Assembly (NCBI GenBank): GCA_963662155.1
Contig: OY759263.1
Coordinates: forward strand, 15,246,194-15,310,193
DNA length: 64,000 nucleotides
Source: Lamellibrachia columna
Taxonomy: Eukaryota; Annelida; Polychaeta; Sabellida; Siboglinidae
Reading direction: 5' to 3'
Shown here: positions 1 through 11,034 of the stretch, piece by piece
Position numbering within the stretch: position 1 is the first letter of the stretch
Layout of the letters: every line of letters begins with the position of its first letter
Notes under the pieces: model-generated
The model's input: only the letters and a program-made list of their open reading frames with translations
The model's database searches: none
What the model was told of the DNA's origin: nothing
Program-made: the position numbers and the translations under genes

Positions 1-1027
1 AATGCTTAAAATTATTTCTTTAGTATTATATAGTTGCAAATTGAGACCTTGCATGGAATTATAAATGACACTAGTGCTTTATACATTGGAATGCATTTTA
101 ACCGCTTTTCAACAATGGGACTTACTATGGTATCATTTTAATAATGTGCATTATTTTAATACAGACATTTCGTATAAAATATATGCATAGTCGCATGCCC
201 ATATCTTTGTATTGTAATTCTTTAAACATGTACTGGCTTTCCAAGACACTGTGACTGGAGTAGTGGCACTTGTTTCACTGGCTTCATCACAGTTAATGCA
301 TGTTTCCCATCGTTCTTCTTCAGCTCAAACTTAACTTCCTATCCCTTAATCCGTGATGTCTAGACTCTGTAAACCGCATATTTTTGGCATGAATGTATCC
401 TTTTGCATAAATCTAATGACCCCATACCAGGCCACTTAAGTTTACCTGGCTGGAAGCGCAGCCAGCCCCAAATTGTTTACTTTAGACATATTTGCAGAGG
501 CAATCAAGCCATGCTAACCATCAACTTAATCACCCTTTGACCAAATCAGTGGACATTCTATTGTCTAGGTCTTCCCTCCAAACATTGCCCGCCTGAATGA
601 CCAGCCCACTGGCCACTGCCCACTACCCAGTAGTGCCAGTACCCAGTACCCACCCCAGTTGGTAAGTGGTATTTTTCAATTGTGTGAACTAGTGACTACT
701 ATTTAGTATCTACGATTTCCCCAGTACTGATCCATTCACACTTGTACTAATTCACACATGTCTCAACCTGATCTGTCTCAGGCTGGTGACTGTAGGCCTG
801 CTGGAAATGCCACTGGGTGTCAGTGCCAGTGGGTGACATAGTAGTAGCTAGTACTAGCTACTAGCTAGACACTACTAAACAACAACTGACACTAGTATTT
901 CAGTAGTAAACATCATACAGTGTTCATATATATTTTTATTTATTTATTAATACAATAAGTCTGTTTTACAGTTTATTTGTGTTTCGTATTTCTTATAAGA
1001 TTATAGTTTTATCTTCTCTAAACTTAG
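1..1027. other. AT-rich stretch, no gene recognised
   Basis: Stops are dense in all frames. Only short local repeats stand out, such as a CCAGTACC-type repeat near 636-652 and a TAGTAGCTAG-type repeat near 842-860. No exon, RNA gene or transposon end was recognised. Confidence 0.5.
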
Positions 1028-1236
1028 CGGGCCGGGTATGGGCTTGAAACTTACGGGCCGGGCCGGGCCTGGGCCAAACATTCACGGTCTGGGTCGGGCC
1101 TGGGTCTAAATTCTAGTTTGCGGGCTTGGGCCGGGCCGGGCTTGAAAAATTGCTGCGGGCCTGGGCCGGGCCTGGACTCTAACTGCTAATTGCGGGCCGG
1201 GCTTGGGCTCAAATTATAGGCCCGCGCAGGGCACTA
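1028..1236. repeat. GC-rich degenerate GGGCCGGGC repeat
   Basis: An abrupt GC-rich island in AT-rich surroundings, made of imperfect repeats of gggccgggcctgggc separated by short AT-rich spacers (aaacttac, aaacattcac, aaattctag). Arrays of this style occur as subterminal repeats of some hAT transposons, and agggcactagtg at the right edge could be a terminus. No matching left terminus was found, so assignment to a transposon is only a guess. Confidence 0.4.
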
Positions 1237-1539
1237 GTGTCTCCTGTAGGGAGTGTATAATAGGAGACAGATTGTTTAAAGAATGTAATATCATGCTTGA
1301 CAATTTACTGTTGGGGGGAGATAGAAACGATGGTTGGTTGAAGAGCCCTACTTTTGTTTTGTTTTTTTGAGGGGAGGGGACATTTTATTTTGTGTTAGTA
1401 CTTAATACTTAGGATATTAGTTTTTTAGAATATATAATTGTAATTAGTTATTGTTTCTATAGAAATTGTTCAGATTAACAAAATGTTAAATATATTGTAC
1501 CTGTACGTTTATGCTATCATTACAGACGTCTTTCATTAT

Positions 1540-2130
1540 ACCCCGAATCCAACCCTAAAGATTCGCTTCACCTTCATGGCGATCTTGACAAGACACAGCA
1601 GACAAACAAACACACAGACAAACAGACACTGACTTATTGCTTAGATTGTGTTTCCTACGCGTAACATTGTTTTTTTTTCATGTAAGCTGTTCTTGGTCGT
1701 TTTACCGCTTGTAGTGCTTATAATGTGGCACATATGACGGAGAGACAGGTTAAACATTGTTAAGTGTCTGTCTTTTCTTGAACAATGATGCCATACAGTT
1801 ACTTTGTACTGCATAATCCTTATGCATGCATAGGCTTATAACGGATAGTTAAATCACGTGTCTAGCAAGTTTCGTGTCCGGTCAAGCCGTGTTTGATTCC
1901 GACATACTTCTGTCAAGCCTCGTCACTCTGTATACGCAATATCCAAACGATATGGCCTACTATGTTACCTACACTGCCAGTTCATCATCCTCGCGCGGTA
2001 TCATCTCCTCTCGAAAGGTCGGCATGTCTGCGTTGTGTCGTTCTGACCAGATCTTCCAATGTCTTGTTGCCCACCCATGCCTTGTGAGGTTTAACTCCAA
2101 ACAACCCTGTCATGGGCTAACATATTAGGA
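1540..2130. repeat. Dispersed repeat, copy 1 (no minisatellite)
   Basis: Closely similar to 11690-12740. The two copies share the acagacaaacaaacacac-like lead-in, the stretch gacggagagacaggttaaac, the segment starting near 1890 (gacatacttctgtcaagcct) and the end ggtttaactccaaaca...catgggcta. The reading frames through it are not conserved as protein between the copies, so I treat it as a non-coding repeat. It lacks the 45-bp minisatellite present in copy 2. The element class is unknown; the lead-in is reminiscent of the 3' tails of some RTE-type elements. Confidence 0.7.
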
Positions 2131-2934
2131 GTGGGTTATTTTCATATTTTTTTCTTTTTTTCGCGCAGTGATGGTAGATAAAGGCACCGTCCGTGAGAAC
2201 GTGCCCGCTGATAACTGACAGGCCCAGTCAGTATTTGATGAGGGAAGTGTATCTACTGTTCGTGTATCAATTTCTGCGGGAAACGAACACATGTCTATTA
2301 ATATGTCGCAACGGATGAATATGATACTATATTGTCCAGCTGTACGAGGTGTTCCAAGACGACATGCCAGGTGATCTGCGTCAACTACAAAATGGAAGGC
2401 AAGATGGAAGATGGTGAATGTCGCCAAGAGACCCAACATACTTGATGACACAAGACAGGAAATAAATCCTGTCCTGTACCCAAACACACATCAGTCGTGA
2501 TATTGCTAGTGAGCTTTGCCCTTACGCACGTCCACAATGACAAGACGTTGCATGCGGAACGCATCATCCACCAGTTCAGTTGAGTAGCGCTAATATTCCG
2601 CCTAAATGAAGACGAGGGTAATAACTGAGCCATTTCTGTAGATGTGATACACTCGTAAACACTTATTACCGAACCATAATAATTGCCTACATAATTTTAT
2701 GTGTTCTCGGCTTATAATTAACTGGATGTTATTATTGCAAAGGGTTTGCGTTTTTCTATTCATTTAATTATCAGGATTTCTTTTAGTACATAATTTTTAT
2801 GGTCATCATTGTAAAAAATCTCCAATAATTGTTAACGATAGTGTACTACATGTACTGCGATAATGCTTCACTAGCTGTCATAATTAATTGTGCTATTACA
2901 TAGTAAACGGGTCACAGAAGCATATATATCAAAT
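2131..2934. other. Unassigned sequence, no gene recognised
   Basis: Mixed composition, somewhat more GC-rich at 2160-2640. Two overlapping minus-strand open frames (2125-2487 and 2385-2633) show no recognisable family motif and no convincing exon boundaries. The rest is AT-rich and stop-dense. Confidence 0.4.
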
Positions 2935-3245
2935 AGAATAAGTATTACTATTGCATATATATTATACACAAACGTATTGTAGACATATATTAGGAAACAG
3001 GTTTTGTTAATTATTAGTCAGAGGGAGTATTTAAGAGTACGTTAGTTTCGGACTCTGTCAGGGAAGTCAGCGAGCGTTAATAGGGTTGTTTACCATACGA
3101 AAATTGAGATAGCATAGTGAATAATCAGTAACATTGGAATATTAGTTAGAATAAGTATTACTATTATACATATATTGTTCACAAACTTCTTGTAGACATA
3201 TATTAAGAAACCGTTTTTGTTAACAGAGGTAGTATTTTTTCCCGG
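2935..3245 (+). repeat. Pair of ~95-bp direct repeats upstream of CR1 copy 1
   Basis: The block beginning agaataagtattactatt at 2935-3030 recurs at 3149-3243 with about 85-90 % identity by eye, a period of about 214 bp. Both units include tgtagacatatatta and end near a gag(g)tagtattt run. The repeat lies roughly 400 bp before the first ORF1 methionine codon of the CR1-like element, so it could be a tandem 5' UTR or promoter monomer of that element. This is inference from position only. Confidence 0.5.
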
Positions 3246-3629
3246 ATTCAAACTCAACGAGTGATAAAAGGGAGTTTGTTTACAGGTCGTGAATTCAACT
3301 CGTGCATCGAACTATCGTTTACATTGGCTAATATATATATATATAAGATAAAGTTATATATTTACTTAAATTACATACATAAGGTAATATCTGACATAGT
3401 GGTAGTAAACGTTTTCGGTAAAAAGCAATTAACAGCAGGATTTTAGCGTAAATTAGTACACACTGATTTCGTTGTTTTTTTACACAGTGTTCTCCGCATT
3501 CGCTAGGTGGCAGGTTTCTTTCTCATGCGAGCTTAATAGAAGACATATTTAGCAAGTATATTAGCCTAAAGTGTTCTTTTGATCACAAAAACAGCCTTAT
3601 TCAAGGCTAACTAATTCAAACTAAATTGT

Positions 3630-4812
3630 ATGATGGCGCCGTGCAAACGGCAGTTAAAGGCCACAAGGCACTTAATTTGTGGCAGTTGCAGTAACTGGGT
3701 GGACTTCGTCAAGTCTGGGTGCGAGAAGTCCTGGGCTAAGGTCCAGGCAGATAGTTTTAGTTTTTAGTGTAGGGGATGTACGAAGATGAAGGAACTAGAG
3801 GTGGAGTTGGAAGAGCTGAAGCTGCTCGTTGTGGCAATGGTGGGAAGGGAACAGGGGGGTTGTGCCAGTAGTTCCGGTGGGGGAACAGTAGACGATAAAG
3901 TGGGGAAAGACTCAAGATATGCTAGGGAGAGCTCACCTCAGCCTGGGAGGAAGCTGAGAGGAGGGAAGGTGACAGATCGTAGGGAGACGGGAAGGAAAGG
4001 AACGGGAGGGAAGACAACCGGAGTGAAGGAGAGGGGAGTAGGGGAGACAGGAGGGAAGGAGAAGGGAGTGGGGGAGACGGGAGGGAAGACAACCGGAGGG
4101 AAGGAGAAGGGAGTGGGGGAGACGGGAGTGAAGGAGAGGGGAGTAGGAGAGACAGGGGGGAAGGAGAAGGGAGTGGGGGAGACGGGAGGGAAAACAACTG
4201 GAGTGAAGGAGAGGGGAGTGGGAGAGACAAGAACAAAGGAGTGGGAAGTGGGGGAGACAGGAGGGAAGGGGTCAGGACAGAATGTGATGGAAGGGATCGA
4301 ACGGAAGAGTTATTCTGCAGCAGTGATAGAGGGGGTGAGGAAGAGAGTGAGGGTGTTTGTGGGGGATTCGATAGTTAGGAAGACCGACAGAGTCTTAAAC
4401 AAGGGAGATGATGTGGTGGTCTGCTTGCCTGAAGCCAAAATAGAGGCGATAACTGAGAGGGTAAAAAACATCGTAGGTTCAGGTAAGGGTGGATCTGTTT
4501 TAGTACACGTAGGGACAAATAACGTAATACTGTCAGGGATTTTTACCTGTAATGGGCACGAGGGGTCACAAATATCGAAATTGTCGGGGGATGGCAATTA
4601 ACATGTTAGTCCAGAAGCTATGTAGGGAAGAGGAAGTTGGATTTGTGGATTTATGGGGAAGTTTTGTTGGGAGGGCTGATATGTACATGAAGGATGGGCT
4701 TCATCTAAGTGGAAAGGGGGCGGCAGTATTTGCGGACAAACTTTCAGCAGCAGTAGATAGTGACACGGGTACAATGACAAATATTTTTGGAAGTAAACAT
4801 TGTTTAAACTAG
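3630..4812 (+). pseudogene. CR1-like ORF1: zinc-finger head plus SGNH esterase, broken
   Basis: The frame opens at 3630 with a Cys-rich head: CGSC at codons 17-20, W23, C31, W35, then CRGC at codons 47-50, a PHD/zinc-ribbon-like spacing. A TAG at 3765-3767 (codon 46) falls between the cysteine pairs. A heptad-like MKELEVELEELKLL follows at 3786, then the GVGETGGKEK-type repeat, then the hydrolase. That domain shows VFVGDSIV (catalytic Ser block, about 4353-4376), VHVGTNN (about 4504-4524) and DGLHLSGKG (Asp/His block, about 4693-4719). Compared with copy 2 about 80 bp is missing after GTNNV, and one extra G near 4588 shifts the frame. Esterases in CR1 ORF1 proteins are thought to aid ribonucleoprotein or membrane handling; activity here is unlikely. 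Confidence 0.85.
3950..4280 (+). repeat. Purine-rich coding repeat inside CR1 ORF1
   Basis: Degenerate tandem units of about 24-30 bp built on gagggaaggagaagggagtg and gggggagacgggaggg. They encode a Gly/Lys/Glu/Thr-rich linker (GVGETGGKEK-type) between the zinc-binding head and the esterase domain. The strand is almost pure purine. Copy 2 (29580-29830) has a shorter, more eroded version, so the repeat number is unstable between copies. Confidence 0.75.
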
Positions 4813-6359
4813 AAGTGCAGGGGGGTTACCTAGAGGTGTCTCAAGCAGAACAAGAGGCCACTAGCACAGATAAACCAATATTAAATAATCCGAAAAACAT
4901 CACTAAAAAAGGTTATAGATGCGTATGTTTAAATGCAAGGAGCATAGTAAATAAGAAAAACGAGTTAAACATTATGGTAGAAGATATTGACCCTCACATA
5001 ACTGAATCATGGGCCAACACATATATATCAGATGCTGAATTGGGACTGACAGGATACGTAATGTTTAGGAAAGATCGAATAGGAAGAAGGGGCAGGGGAG
5101 TTATTTTATATGTTAAAGAATCTATTCAGGCTTATGAAATAAAACTAGAAAGGGAAGCAGATTGCGATGAAGCTGTTTGGTGCAGAATTGTTTCAGGAAA
5201 TTCAAAATTAACTGTTGGATTAGTTTACAGAAGTCCAAACATAAACGAAGAGGACAACACAAAAATAAAAAACGCTATAAAGGAAGTTAGTAAAGGGGAT
5301 TGTATCATAATGGGAGATTTTAACCATGGACACATACAATGGAATTCTCTAGAGAGCACAGGGATTGAGGACCAACAATTTCTATTTTTAATCCAGGATA
5401 GCTTTCTTACTCAGCACGTGCTAGAACCAACCAGGGGAGAAAATGTATTAGATATAGTTTTGTCATCACAAAAAGAATTAGTGGACAATGTAAAAATATT
5501 TGAACCATTGGGTAACAGTGACCATAATCAAATACATTTTGACATCAATGTAAAATCAGAAAGTAAAAATAAGAAAGCGTACAACAGAAAGTTCCACAAA
5601 GGTAACTACAAAGATATGAGAAAATACTTAGCAAAGCTAGATTGGAATAACATGCTGATGAATAAGACCGCAATTGAATGTTGGAATATTCTAAAAAAAG
5701 AAATTGAGAGTATCATCGATAAATTTGTTCCCTTCCAAAAAAAGGAAAACGGTGTAGAAAGAAACACTTGTCAAAAGAGGCTATTAGAAAAATAGTGTTA
5801 AAACAAACTATGTGGAGGGTTTATAGGCGTACCAGAAAGGAAGAAGACTATGCAAATTACAAAGAGGCACTTAATGCAGCTACAACTGAAATTAGACAAT
5901 CTAAAAGAAGCTATGAGCAAAAACTAGCATGTAACATAAAACATGACAGCAAGAGTTTTTATGCATATGTCAGGAGTACACAAAACGTACAAGACAAGGT
6001 TGGACCTCTAGAAGACAGTGCTGGAAATATAGTATCACAGGGGTTTTTAATGGCGGAAGACCTAAATGGTTACTTCAGTTCAGTGTTTACCAAAGAAGAT
6101 ATTAGTTCATTACCAGTTGCTGATGCTAAATTTCAGGAGGCTAAATCTGACTATTTAGGTCCGTTAGTTGTAACTCCAGAATTGGTAGCTAAGAAAATAA
6201 AGGCAATGAAGGATAACAAATCACCGGGAGTGGATGGGATTCCTCCAAAATTACTAATGGAAACAGTAGAACAAATCAGTATACCACTTGCAAGAGTATT
6301 CAACTTGTCATTAAAAGAGGGAGTTGTTCCGTTTGAATGGAAAGAAGCAAACATCATAC

Positions 6360-6487
6360 TGTAGCGGTCGGCTACTTATGATAGCACCCCTTAGTCTCTC
6401 TCGCATTTCCGGCTACAAACGATCGACACACGTGCCATTTCGCTCTATCAATAAAGTTGTTTTAACGTGACTTCTTGTGTCGCTACA
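6360..6487 (+). repeat. 5' LTR of mini-LTR element
   Basis: 128 bp, TGTAGCG...CGCTACA. It contains caataaagttg at about 6450-6460, which would serve as the poly(A) signal, followed by the TTGTGTCGCTACA end. Same sequence as 6691-6818. Confidence 0.93.
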
Positions 6488-6690
6488 TTGGTGACCCTGA
6501 GTACCAAGACGGATTCTTGGTAAGCAGCACGCACACCAGCCTGAAACCTGCCCATCTCGACTCGGATATTCCAGTCGATGCAGCTAAGCGAGCCCCCCGG
6601 GGCCGTCCAGCTGCCGTGCACACACGATCTGGCCGCCAAATCAGACGACCAGAACGCTATGCCCCGGGTGACGGGTGCTAAGGGGGGTTG
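6488..6690 (+). other. Internal domain of mini-LTR element (PBS, Pol tail, PPT)
   Basis: It begins with ttggtgaccctgag, a primer-binding-site candidate complementary to a tRNA 3' end finishing in GGGTCACCA. It then encodes a basic tail with TRSGRQIRRPERY and a stop at 6679-6681, resembling the last residues of Ty3/gypsy polyproteins. It ends with the polypurine tract aagggggg (6680-6687). All other coding sequence is gone. Confidence 0.8.
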
Positions 6691-6818
6691 TGTAGCGGTC
6701 GGCTACTTATGATAGCACCCCTTAGTCTCTCTCGCATTTCCGGCTACAAACGATCGACACACGTGCCATTTCGCTCTATCAATAAAGTTGTTTTAACGTG
6801 ACTTCTTGTGTCGCTACA
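6691..6818 (+). repeat. 3' LTR of mini-LTR element
   Basis: 128 bp and identical by eye to 6360-6487. It is followed by the ATAC target duplication and then the continuing CR1 reverse-transcriptase codons. Confidence 0.93.
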
Positions 6819-8228
6819 ATACCATTATTTAAAAAGGGTTCGAGAAATAAGTCAGAAAATTACAGACCAGTGAGTTTAACGTCAGTGATTTGTAAATTAT
6901 TAGAAAGGTTAATTAAAGACCCTATGGTGGACTTCCTCGTTAAGCATCAATTATTAAATTCATCTCAACATGGATTCCTTAAAGCGAGGTCATGCTTAAC
7001 AAATATGTTATGTTTTTTGGAAGAAATCACTAAGTGGATAGACGTGGGATTGCCAGTAGATATTATCTACTTAGATTTTCAGAAAGCTTTTGACAAAGTG
7101 CCACATCAAAGATTACTACTTAAATTAAAAGCCCATGGTATCGGGGATAGCATAACTGACTGGATAGAACAATGGCTAACTGACAGAAGACAACGAGTTG
7201 TAGTAGATGGAGAAGTTTCAAATTGGAAATCGGTTTTGAGTGGGGTACCTCAAGGATCGGTATTAGGACCTATATTATTCTTAATATATATCAATGACTT
7301 GGACGACAGTATAACAAGTAACGTACTGAAATTTGCGGATGACACAAAACTGTTTAGAAAGGTTAATACTAATGGTGATAAACAACATTTACAAAACGAT
7401 CTAGACAGATTAGTGAAATGGTCTGAAAAATGACAGATGCTGTTCAATTTTGGGAAATGTAAATGCCTACATACAGGACATGGGAACTTGAATGTAAACT
7501 ATAAAATGGGAGATACTTTTCTGGGTACTACTGTAAAAGAAAAGGACTTAGGAGTTACAATAAGCGCTGATATGAAAGTTTCAGAGCAGTGTGGTATTGC
7601 AGCTTCAAAGGGTAATCAAATCTTGGATTGATTAGAAGAAACATAACATACAAGGGAAAAAAGTTAATTATACCTCTTTATAAAGCAATAGTTAGACTTC
7701 ATTTAGAATACTGTATACAAGCATGGAGACCATATCGTAAGAAGGATATAGATACGCTTGAACGCATACAAAGGAGAGCAACTAAAATGATTCCAGAACT
7801 TAGAGACCTTAGTTATGAAGAACGCCTGAAAGAATGTGGTTTAACAACTCTAGAGACAAGGAGGTTAAGAGGAGATCAGATTGAAGTTTTTAAGATATTG
7901 AATGGGTATGAAAATATTGATAGAAATATGTTTTTCTCACTCAAGAAGGATAGCAGAACTAGAGGACATGAGGTAACATTAGTAAAGGATCAATGTAGAT
8001 TGGACATCAGGAAGCACTCATTCTCACAGAGGACAATAAATGAATGGAACAAATTGTCTACAGATTGTGTAACTGCTAGCAGCGTGAATATGTTTAAAAA
8101 CAAGGTTGACACATATCTCAGGAGGGCGGGTTATAAGTAGATGAACATTGTTGGACTCTCGATAAGCCAATGGCTTCCTTGTCCACTTGCCATCTGGGCC
8201 TTTGGCTTGGATGGCAAATCTTGTTAAA

Positions 8229-8712
8229 TAGTCTCGATAAGCTGCAAAATCCTAGCACATTAAAACTAATCTATGTTAAAGGTTCTCATCCACTTTTTAC
8301 AAGGGATGGGTGTCGAGTAGGTGGGTCATGTTTTTTCCATGGCTGGAGGGGCATACTTTATTTCGTTTAAATTCGACTTCAAAATGCACCAGATTGCAAA
8401 TTATTACATTTTGCTTTTAAAAAGGACACAGAGACCCCCCTCTTAAATTTGTGCTTCCATATGCCTAGCTACGCCTCTGGTTTGTTTGTTATGCTATGTA
8501 ATGTGCATAGACCCTTTCTATCCTCAAACACCTCTATCGGGGTACAGAAAAATTCTAGCAACATGGAAAGTATTCAAAATTGCTGGATACATCCAGCGGC
8601 ACAAGTGTAGGCATAATTATTATCCTTAGAAAAACAAAACAGTTCCGCTACAATATTTTGATATTGTAGCCGACCGCCCCCCCATGTTCGTCAAAGGGCC
8701 CCGTGAAAGTTC
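8229..8712. other. Spacer, no gene recognised
   Basis: Sequence between the CR1 3' end and the hAT terminus. It contains tctcgataag just after the CR1 tail and no usable open frame or recognised repeat. The last 8 bp (gaaagttc, 8705-8712) look like the left target duplication of the next element. Confidence 0.4.
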
Positions 8713-8724
8713 CAGGTATGGGTT

Positions 8725-8860
8725 CAAGTACTCGAGTACTTGAGTACTTATGTACGTAAGTACTGTACTTGTACTTGCCATTTTTTTTAGTGCAGTACTT
8801 GTAATTGACCATCAAAGTATTTGGGCTTGGTAAGTACTTTCCCAACTACTTTTTATGTTT
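8725..8860. repeat. Left subterminal GTACTTG array of hAT
   Basis: Clustered copies of agtactcgagtacttgagta, gtacttgtacttgcc and cagtacttgtaattg in about 130 bp. In hAT elements such subterminal motifs are the binding sites of the transposase. Confidence 0.7.
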
Positions 8861-9524
8861 TCGCTAAATATCTGGCTCTATCTCAAGAATTGGGAAACAT
8901 AACCGTGTGTTTACTGTTATGTTTTTCTTTCTCACAAAGCGTCATGACATGAAATATAAATGGTGCAAAAATAACTACAATAACAATGACCATATATTTA
9001 TTGTTATTTTGCACACAACATCATGACATGAAACATAACTGATGGTGCAGTGTTAACAATAACAAGTTATAATAATACATAGTTAATACACTGTAATGAT
9101 CACCAAATTAACTGATCACACTGTCCATGTTATGTCTGTCAATGAATAGCTAAGGGCAATGGTTGATGTTGATTGGTTTATATGCATAAAGGGGAGGAGC
9201 AGCATAAACACTTACAGACATATCAGCTGAGATTTAGCCATTGAACCCTTCAATCAAAATACATACATTATCAATGACAGGATTATTTAAAGCCATGAGT
9301 CAAATATATAAACTAACTGATCTCTTCATCAACTATATTGGTTTGAACTGGCTTCAGATGATCCGAAGCCAACAATTCACTTGTATTGTGGTACACATAA
9401 TTAACTTGGCTTTGGATTTTCACTGACAAGTGGTAAATTGTAATCTGTTCAGATGTGTTGATGATAAATACCAGGCACTGCAGACATGCAATCATATTCT
9501 CAGTTATATCTACAAGACTACAGA

Positions 9525-9690
9525 CATGGCGAACAAATCAGCAGCATTTGATCACTTTATTGTTCCTGCAAATGCACAAGGCAACAACAAAGCCTGGGTT
9601 CCCATAAAGCCCAGTGTAAACACTGTGATATGAAGATTTCCTCCTGCTCAGGGGCAACAATGAACTTATTGTAGCACATGAAAGTAATGT
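9525..9690 (+). pseudogene. hAT transposase N-terminus (BED-type zinc finger), broken
   Basis: An open frame from ATG 9526 reads MANKSAAFDHFIVPANAQG. After a 1-bp frame change near 9608 it continues KAQCKHCDMKISSCSGATMNL, the Cys-x2-Cys half of a BED finger, then meets a TAG. BED fingers bind the transposon ends in hAT transposases. A stop and the lack of downstream core sequence show it is a remnant. Confidence 0.6.
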
Positions 9691-9754
9691 ATTTCTTGCA
9701 AATTTTGGAAATATGTATTTTATTCATGGACAAAATGTATACATCAGACCTGCG

Positions 9755-9890
9755 GTGGAGGTACTTGGTAATTGTGTACTCGAGTAAATTTTTTACTCGT
9801 ACTCAACTTATGGGTCATGTACTCGTACTCATGCTCAATGTACTCAGTTTTTACGAGTACTTTACGAGTACATCTGAGTACTTTCTCAAT
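9755..9890. repeat. Internal TACTCGTACTC array
   Basis: A third cluster of the same motif family as the hAT ends (gtactcgagtaaa, ttactcgtactc, tacgagtactttacgagtac), but well inside the element. It may be the end of a shorter related element that inserted or was captured here. Confidence 0.6.
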
Positions 9891-11034
9891 ATATGCTGTG
9901 AAAATTTATTTTTATTTGTAGTTAACAAAATGAAACTTTCCTGAAGTATTTGAATGTGCAATTATTTTTTTTATACTTTGTTATTTCTGATTGATTACCC
10001 CCCCACCATCCCTACACATAGTACACCCCCATTCTCCAGTAACCATGACTATGATACCAAAAAAGGCAACAGACAACACCATGTTAAGCAAACAGTTGTA
10101 GGCTACCAGTTCAGGTCATAATCTGTTCATTTAATTAAGCCACTATGATGTCCATAAAGGGCCATTCATCAGTTGACCCACCAGTTAGCCATTAAATGCA
10201 TTTGATGCAGTCAGGAGACCATGCCACCTGGCACTGGCTGACAGTGCTGACTGCTAAGAATTGCCAGCTGAGTGTTCCTCTGTAGAAGTAAGGTGACTCA
10301 AGTCAGACTGCCTCCTACACCAGTATAATCTGGTGCCAGCAGTCTGGCTAAATAGGGGATTTTGAGCCTGTTGTCTTGGCACGTTCTAACCCTCTCAACA
10401 ACCAGTAGTCTAAGATCAGAACATATAAATTGCAAAGTTCTAATATAAACAGATTGCAAATTGCAACACTGCCCTTGTGCACCAAAAGAAGACAAACTGA
10501 ACTGATGCATAAGCACGTAAATTGGTATCATGTGGTCTTTATTGCAAACAAGGACAAAAAAACTTGCCACACACCCCCTTTGTTGCAATTTGGACAAATC
10601 TTCTCACCTCTACCCCTTCAAATGATGTACATGTTTAGTCACTGGTAGAGTAACTACAAAGATATTTTACCATGTCTGTATGTCTTTATAATGGAGGGAT
10701 TTTGTAAAAGTTAACCGTATATTTGGAGTTCCCATTTGTTTGTAGGGGTAGGCATTCGTCTGTCTTCAAATATAAATAACATATTATATATATTGCGGTA
10801 AATCATAATTATACTGTATGGGTCTACGGAGAACTTCCCTACTTTACAAAGTCTGTTACAGCTATCGGAAATATTTTCCTAAAAGAAAAAATGCAACAAA
10901 ATATGTGACAGTGATTAATTTAAGATGATCCTTATTTAATTAATTAATTAGACCATATCCACTGTCCAGATCTGGAGGACTCCTAACTGACCCTTGATTG
11001 CAATTGCTATCAATTACTCAAGTGCTTCATGAAA
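9891..11034. other. Interior of hAT remnant without recognised coding sequence
   Basis: The deleted middle of the transposase should lie here, but only stop-dense sequence is seen. Open frames at 10298-10597 and 10430-10648 overlap on opposite strands and show no family motif. Confidence 0.4.

Larger units (their letters stand above)
6360..6818 (+). mobile_element. Miniature LTR retrotransposon (TRIM-like, Ty3-type remnant)
   Basis: A 459-bp element made of two 128-bp direct repeats, identical by eye, around 203 bp of internal DNA. Each LTR starts TGTAGCG and ends CGCTACA, a 7-bp inverted terminus. It is flanked by a 4-bp duplication ATAC (6356-6359 and 6819-6822). Removing it restores the RT frame (EANII to PLFKK). 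Directly after the 5' LTR comes tggtgaccctgag, a primer-binding-site-like TGG start. Before the 3' LTR is aaggggggttg, a polypurine tract. The internal part still encodes the end of a Pol-like protein (TRSGRQIRRPERY then stop). It has no gag, RT or integrase, so it needs help in trans. Identical LTRs imply a recent insertion. Confidence 0.92.
4800..8140 (+). pseudogene. CR1-like ORF2 (endonuclease + reverse transcriptase), interrupted
   Basis: Endonuclease at 4915-5560: LNARSIVNK, TESWAN (with a 3-codon in-frame deletion just before it), RGRGVILYV, GLVYRSPN, MGDFNHGHIQW, LDIVLSS and NSDHNQIHF, the APE-type catalytic blocks. A frameshift lies near 5755-5770. The RT begins with KDNKSPGVDGIPPKLL (about 6210-6260) and is cut at 6359 by the mini-LTR element. 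It resumes at 6819 with [43 protein letters not shown] and the catalytic LKFADDTKLF (about 7327-7356). A W-to-stop change (TGA 7431-7433, TGG in the 37273 fragment) and a 1-bp deletion near 7624 follow. The C-terminal region ends at TAG 8138-8140. It nicks target DNA and reverse-transcribes the RNA when intact; this copy is dead. Confidence 0.92.
3630..8228 (+). mobile_element. CR1-like non-LTR retrotransposon, copy 1
   Basis: A near full-length element. ORF1 has a Cys-rich head, a Gly/Lys-rich repeat and an SGNH/GDSL esterase domain (3630-4812). ORF2 has an APE-type endonuclease and a reverse transcriptase (4800-8140). The short 3' UTR ends in the family tail, (aaatcttgtt)n, at about 8210-8228. 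The reading frames carry one in-frame stop and one frameshift in ORF1, and a frameshift, an insertion, a stop and a further frameshift in ORF2. An esterase in ORF1 is a known feature of CR1/L2-group elements. The RT part differs at only about twenty positions by eye from the fragment at 37273-38524, so this subfamily moved recently. Confidence 0.9.

Noticed and set aside
1028..1236. CpG-island promoter
   Set aside because: The GC richness comes from a degenerate GGGCCGGGC repeat with no adjacent exon.
2125..2633. Minus-strand protein-coding gene
   Set aside because: Two overlapping frames without motifs or reliable splice sites.
3922..4236. Ser/Pro/Leu-rich minus-strand frame
   Set aside because: Antisense of the purine-rich linker of CR1 ORF1.
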